A stretch of 51,136 bases of DNA. Origin: an uncultured bacterium (GTDB lineage Bacteria; Verrucomicrobiota; Kiritimatiellia; CAIKKV01; CAITUY01). Made by a program: the position numbers and the translations under genes. This document shows, piece by piece, positions 48,801-51,136 of this stretch. A model generated the notes under the pieces. That model ran no database searches. It was not told the origin of the DNA and saw only the letters and a list, made by a program, of their open reading frames with translations. The stretch spans positions 1-51,136 of the forward strand of contig CAITUY010000084.1 of NCBI GenBank assembly GCA_903895695.1. Direction: 5' to 3'. Each line of letters begins with the position of its first letter. Positions within the stretch are counted from its first letter, which is position 1.

Positions 48801-51080
48801 GAACTGGTCGCCACACAGGCCACCCATAACGCCACGGTCGATGAGGCCAGGGACGTCGTCAACGCCCTCCGGAGCGACTTGGACGAGCGCACCGCCCTTG
48901 CCCAGAAGATTCAAGGCGAACTTGAAACCGTACGACGCGGGCTTGAAGTCGAACGACAGAATCGCCTCGCCGAAGCCGCCGACGCCCAACGCACCCAGGA
49001 GGCCGCGAGATCCACCCTGGCGCAGAACGCCGCCGACGCGGAAGCCCTGCGCCGCGAGAAGGCCCAGGCGGAAGCAGCCGCGCGCCGTACCCAAGAAGCC
49101 CTTGAATCGAGGCTGTCCGCACGCGAGCAGGAACTTGCCGACCTGCGACGCGCCCACGACGAAAAGGGCGGCCAACTGGCCGCACGGCTCGACGCCGCTA
49201 TCCGCGAACTCGCCGAGGCCCGCGAACGCGAGGCGAATTTCAAGGCGGCAGCCGAGGCCGCCGGACGTGAGCACGCAGCGCGTGTCGCCCGCTTCGAGGA
49301 GGAAATCAAGGCCCGCTCAACCGAACTGCAACGCCTGTCGGCCGAACAGGATGCGACCCGTGCCGGAAGAGAATTGGAACGCCAGGCTCAGGCCGAAACG
49401 CAACGAGCGTTGACCGTGGAACTTGAGCAGGCCCAAGCTAAGGCCACGCAGTTGCAAGCCGCTCTCGAGGCGCTGCGTCGCGAACAGACCGAGGCAACTG
49501 CGACTACTCAACGCGACGCCAAGGCGTTGCAGCTGAATCTGGCAGCCCGCACCCGGGAACTGGCCGCCGCCCAAGCTAAAGCCACCGTCGATCAGCAGAA
49601 ACAGAGCGACCGTATCCAGGCGCTCACCCGTGACCTCACCGCAGCCCGCAAACAGGCCGAAGTCAACCAAGCCGCACACGCCCAAGCGGTGAGCAAGGCG
49701 AAAGCAGCAGCAGCCCGCCTGACAAGCGACCTCGACGAGAAGACAGCATCTCTCGGCCGTGCCGCGGCCGAGCTGGCGGCCATCCAGTCCGCCCTCGACG
49801 ATGAGCGCCAGACGCACGCGAAGTCCGGCAGCGAACTGGCGCAAAATCTGGACCAAGCCAACGCCGAGGCCGCCCGGCTCCGTGCGAACCTTGATGCCTT
49901 GCGCCTTGAGAACGTCAAAGCCACCGAGACGGCGCAACGCAAGATCGACGCTGTACAGGCCGAACTGGCCAACCGCACCCAGGAAATAGCCGATGCCCAG
50001 GCGAGTGCCGCTGCCGAGCATCAACGACTGACCGAGCACATTGCGGCGCTTAACCGAAACCTGGACGAAGTCCGGGGCCTCGCCGAGTCCCTCAAGGCGT
50101 CCAACGCCGCGCTCGACGCCGACGGCCGCGCTCATGCCGAGGCCGAACGCCGCCTCGAAGGCGAACTCGCCCAAGCCCGCGGCGATGCCGCCAACCTCCA
50201 GAAGACGCTCGAGGCCCTGCGGCGTGAAAAGGCCGAGGCCACCGAAACGGCGCAGCGCAAGATCGACGCCGTACAGGCCGAACTGGCCAACCGCACCCAG
50301 GAAATGGCCGATGCCCAGGCGAGTGCCGCTACCGAGCATCAACGGCTGACCGAACACATCGCGGCGCTTGGCCGAAACCTGGACGAAGTCCGCGACCTCG
50401 CCGAGTCCCTCAAGGCGTCCAACGCAGCGCTCGACGCCGACGGTCGCGCTCATGCCGAGGCCGAACGCCGCCTCGAAGGCGAACTTACCCAGGCCCGCAG
50501 CGATGCCGCCAAGCTCCAGAAGACGCTCGAGGCCCTGCGGCGCGAAAAGGCCGAGGCCGCCGAAACTGCCCAGCGCGAGATCGAAACGGTGCAGGCCCAA
50601 CTTGCCGACCGCACCCAGGAAATGGCCGATGCCCAGGCGAGTGCGGCCGCCGAACAGCACCGGCTGACCGAGCACATCGCGGCACTTGACCGAAACCTGG
50701 ACGAAGTCCGTGGCCTCGCCGACACCCTCAAGGCGTCCAACGCAGCGCTCGACGCCGACGGTCGCGCTCATGCCGAGGCCGAACGCCGCCTCGAAGGCGA
50801 ACTTACCCAGGCCCGCAGCGATGCCGCCAAGTTCCAGAAGACGCTCGAGGCCCTGCGGCGCGAAAAGGCCGAGGCCACCGAGACTGCCCAGCGCGAAATC
50901 GAGACGGTCCAGGCCCAGCTTGCCGACCGCACCCAGGAAATGGCCGATGCCCAGGCGAGTGCCGCGACCGAGCACCAACGCCTCGCGCAGCGCATCGAGA
51001 CACTCTCGCACGACCTCGACGAAGCCCGCCAGCAGGCCGCCACCCATCACGCCTCATACGGGTGTGACTTGATTTTGTAA
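45825..51080 (+). CDS. giant coiled-coil protein with tandem repeats
   Basis: A protein of about 1751 aa, almost entirely alpha-helical coiled coil rich in Ala, Glu, Arg, Gln. Residues 1-65 (MRRSMWDFTARSKTEHVTPQ and the YDELDREILIRLLINLS stretch) are non-repetitive and may be the docking end. The ATG at 45825 has GGAGG 6 bp upstream and lies behind the promoter at 45735-45763. Two repeat sets occur: three copies of 102 aa from 47187 and three to four copies of 106 aa from about 49915, the latter nearly identical at DNA level. The stop falls in AT-rich DNA after HHASYGC, so the original C-terminus is probably missing. Function is unknown; similar proteins act as structural or segregation scaffolds. 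Confidence 0.75.
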   Translation: MRRSMWDFTARSKTEHVTPQPVRYDELDREILIRLLINLSARFEQRSVEVAQAATRSRQLQAELERERLARQEDKTRLETRLTDLERDRAALQSRTAEAEAATRLAADLDKARAELERTQAATLALERKLNDVTAVHNQVRTQALSREQALREQLASQERARKQAEAAASYATATLAAAKREHTVELQQGHERVQEVARQLPALADEKATLERRLTELEQVLRDREAAAADLARSLASAEESLRRGLAEAGERATAVERQLAEQREADQKRAESDAKARQELTDQATEAAQAGTQARSRLAAAEAALEKTSRDAEESRKAAESELEALRRRLASNETRAAEAGRLESESQKLREECQRLAAAHAEQTRKLEAAQRESADRAGALQAEIAAARQAISTSAASAQDSQSRLQQTIQRDEELQGQMARLATELQEMRARAAQQEAQAGKVGARLEAREAEFSREREQLKQAMARLTADSQQNAERALRAQEQLEAEQAKPKPESPVPAPRVAELEKQIKALKAEAEAAETCQAELQQQLAKAQKQAPGPAAVEERLRAQEAEFARERERLKQAAAKLLGESQHNAELATRLQRELEKEQAKTAPEAPGQTARTAELEKQNQALKAEFAAAQTRQAEMQQLLVRARQQAPQSGTVDERLRAQEAEFARERERLTQAMNRLAAESRHNLDLSVRLQGMLDAEKPKTHAEGHAQTSRLAELEAENKTLKEAATGAHPRLADLERQLAKARTSYEEALSSNRRKQDELTTALEDSRNALDGLKYQLSELLGERNELRKRQQAEAQESLRVRQALESDLAEARAALEKARAEGKHAPSRSPDAGKRETELKRQLADLTGTVESLRHELQQAQDRATTLGTAGEAAQRDAATRAAELTQARVALSAAQEQLAAERRRQESGATAGTKELAAARGTVAELTTLVDSLRAEKSEITDVARAEIERLQGKLDEAIAATREETTQLEAERRQKDEAGRDLAAVRRELVATQATHNATVDEARDVVNALRSDLDERTALAQKIQGELETVRRGLEVERQNRLAEAADAQRTQEAARSTLAQNAADAEALRREKAQAEAAARRTQEALESRLSAREQELADLRRAHDEKGGQLAARLDAAIRELAEAREREANFKAAAEAAGREHAARVARFEEEIKARSTELQRLSAEQDATRAGRELERQAQAETQRALTVELEQAQAKATQLQAALEALRREQTEATATTQRDAKALQLNLAARTRELAAAQAKATVDQQKQSDRIQALTRDLTAARKQAEVNQAAHAQAVSKAKAAAARLTSDLDEKTASLGRAAAELAAIQSALDDERQTHAKSGSELAQNLDQANAEAARLRANLDALRLENVKATETAQRKIDAVQAELANRTQEIADAQASAAAEHQRLTEHIAALNRNLDEVRGLAESLKASNAALDADGRAHAEAERRLEGELAQARGDAANLQKTLEALRREKAEATETAQRKIDAVQAELANRTQEMADAQASAATEHQRLTEHIAALGRNLDEVRDLAESLKASNAALDADGRAHAEAERRLEGELTQARSDAAKLQKTLEALRREKAEAAETAQREIETVQAQLADRTQEMADAQASAAAEQHRLTEHIAALDRNLDEVRGLADTLKASNAALDADGRAHAEAERRLEGELTQARSDAAKFQKTLEALRREKAEATETAQREIETVQAQLADRTQEMADAQASAATEHQRLAQRIETLSHDLDEARQQAATHHASYGCDLIL
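47187..48104 (+). repeat. 306-bp tandem repeat (102 aa), three copies
   Basis: The block coding for EAEF(S/A)RERE(Q/R)L starts at 47187, 47493 and 47799, spaced exactly 306 bp. Each unit has AEFxREREQLKQAM, then an AELEKQ(I/N) stretch and a proline-containing linker. Copies have diverged, so this is an older duplication than the one near the 3' end. Confidence 0.8.
49915..51000 (+). repeat. 318-bp tandem repeat (106 aa), near-identical copies
   Basis: GATGCCCAGGCGAGTGCCG recurs at 49992, 50310, 50628 and 50946, each exactly 318 bp apart. The 106-aa unit contains AQASAA(A/T)EHQRLTEHIAAL, NLDEVR(G/D)LAESLKASNAA, and RAHAEAERRLEGEL. Copies are so similar that recombination or expansion is recent. 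The last copy is partial. Confidence 0.9.
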
Positions 51081-51136
51081 CAGGTGTTTCGGGAAGAAAG
51101 ATGAAATAGGCCTTGATTTCGGTTTTTTTGGCCCTA
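51057..51136. mobile_element. possible left end of an insertion sequence
   Basis: Base composition changes at about 51057: GGGTGTGACTTGATTTTGTA is followed by AT-richer DNA with a T tract (TTTTTTTGG) to the edge. It interrupts the coiled-coil gene with a stop after 7-8 codons. The end shape would fit a transposon terminus, but the family is not recognised and the other end lies outside the window. Confidence 0.35.

Noticed and set aside
49317..51050. 577-aa minus-strand frame opposite the coiled-coil repeats
   Set aside because: Repetitive Gly/Leu/Phe sequence mirrors the repeat DNA on the other strand; no independent gene signals.

Overview
The window looks like chromosomal DNA from a GC-rich, Gram-negative bacterium. 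Features pointing that way are an outer-membrane beta-barrel protein, a periplasmic HtrA protease, LolA-like and secretin-like exported proteins, RNase Y, FloA with NfeD, and a dimeric (GlyQS-independent) glycyl-tRNA synthetase. Together with an LplT-Aas fusion and GC-rich intergenic palindromes, the mix fits the PVC superphylum (Verrucomicrobiota/Kiritimatiellota-like). That placement is inference from gene content; there is no rRNA here to settle it.

Layout. 0.2-6 kb: polysaccharide deacetylase, GT4 glycosyltransferase, a divergent B12-binding radical SAM enzyme, and a coupled pair made of a GNAT-like acyltransferase and a small anchored protein. 6-8.6 kb: a PfkB sugar kinase convergent with an HtrA protease. 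8.9-14.3 kb: a lipid-remodelling operon (LplT-PlsC-acyl-ACP synthetase fusion, a second PlsC, a PAP2/sphingomyelin-synthase-like phosphatase). 14.3-19.6 kb: a cyclic-di-GMP-type signalling cluster (HD-GYP protein, helical-repeat protein with the same N-terminal module, REC-GGDEF-REC-REC protein). 20-24 kb: an outer-membrane barrel, then a run of small accessory genes of visibly lower GC (DUF6504, membrane protein, two DUF2442, DUF4160, HNH endonuclease, ParE-type toxin with antitoxin).

24-32 kb is one long leftward transcription block: rarA, 5-formyl-THF cyclo-ligase, rny, ymdB, xseA, xseB, oppD-like, oppF-like, with overlapping or closely spaced genes. Immediately upstream of rarA lies a rod-shaped RNA of about 190 nt (31943-32137, minus strand) with a consensus TTGACA -35 box and a terminator-like 3' end. 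I read it as a 6S RNA (ssrS). 32.6-38.7 kb: a U32 peptidase-family protein divergent from glyS, then exported and small proteins (LolA-like, zinc ribbon, secretin-N1-like). 38.7-45.6 kb: a spermidine-synthase-like methyltransferase, then an envelope operon (NfeD protease, short NfeD, bactofilin-like membrane protein, FloA, proline-rich membrane protein), and deoC on the other strand. 45.8-51.1 kb: a giant coiled-coil gene with two sets of tandem repeats (102 aa x3 and 106 aa x3-4). Its last few codons fall in AT-richer DNA that looks like the edge of a mobile element.

Two dispersed intergenic repeat families run through the window. One is a palindromic element with GGTAGGGCG...CGCCCTACC arms (also a solo arm and a related 22-bp perfect inverted repeat). 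The other is C-rich low-complexity DNA, one copy of which has entered the coding sequence of the LolA-like protein and encodes its linker.
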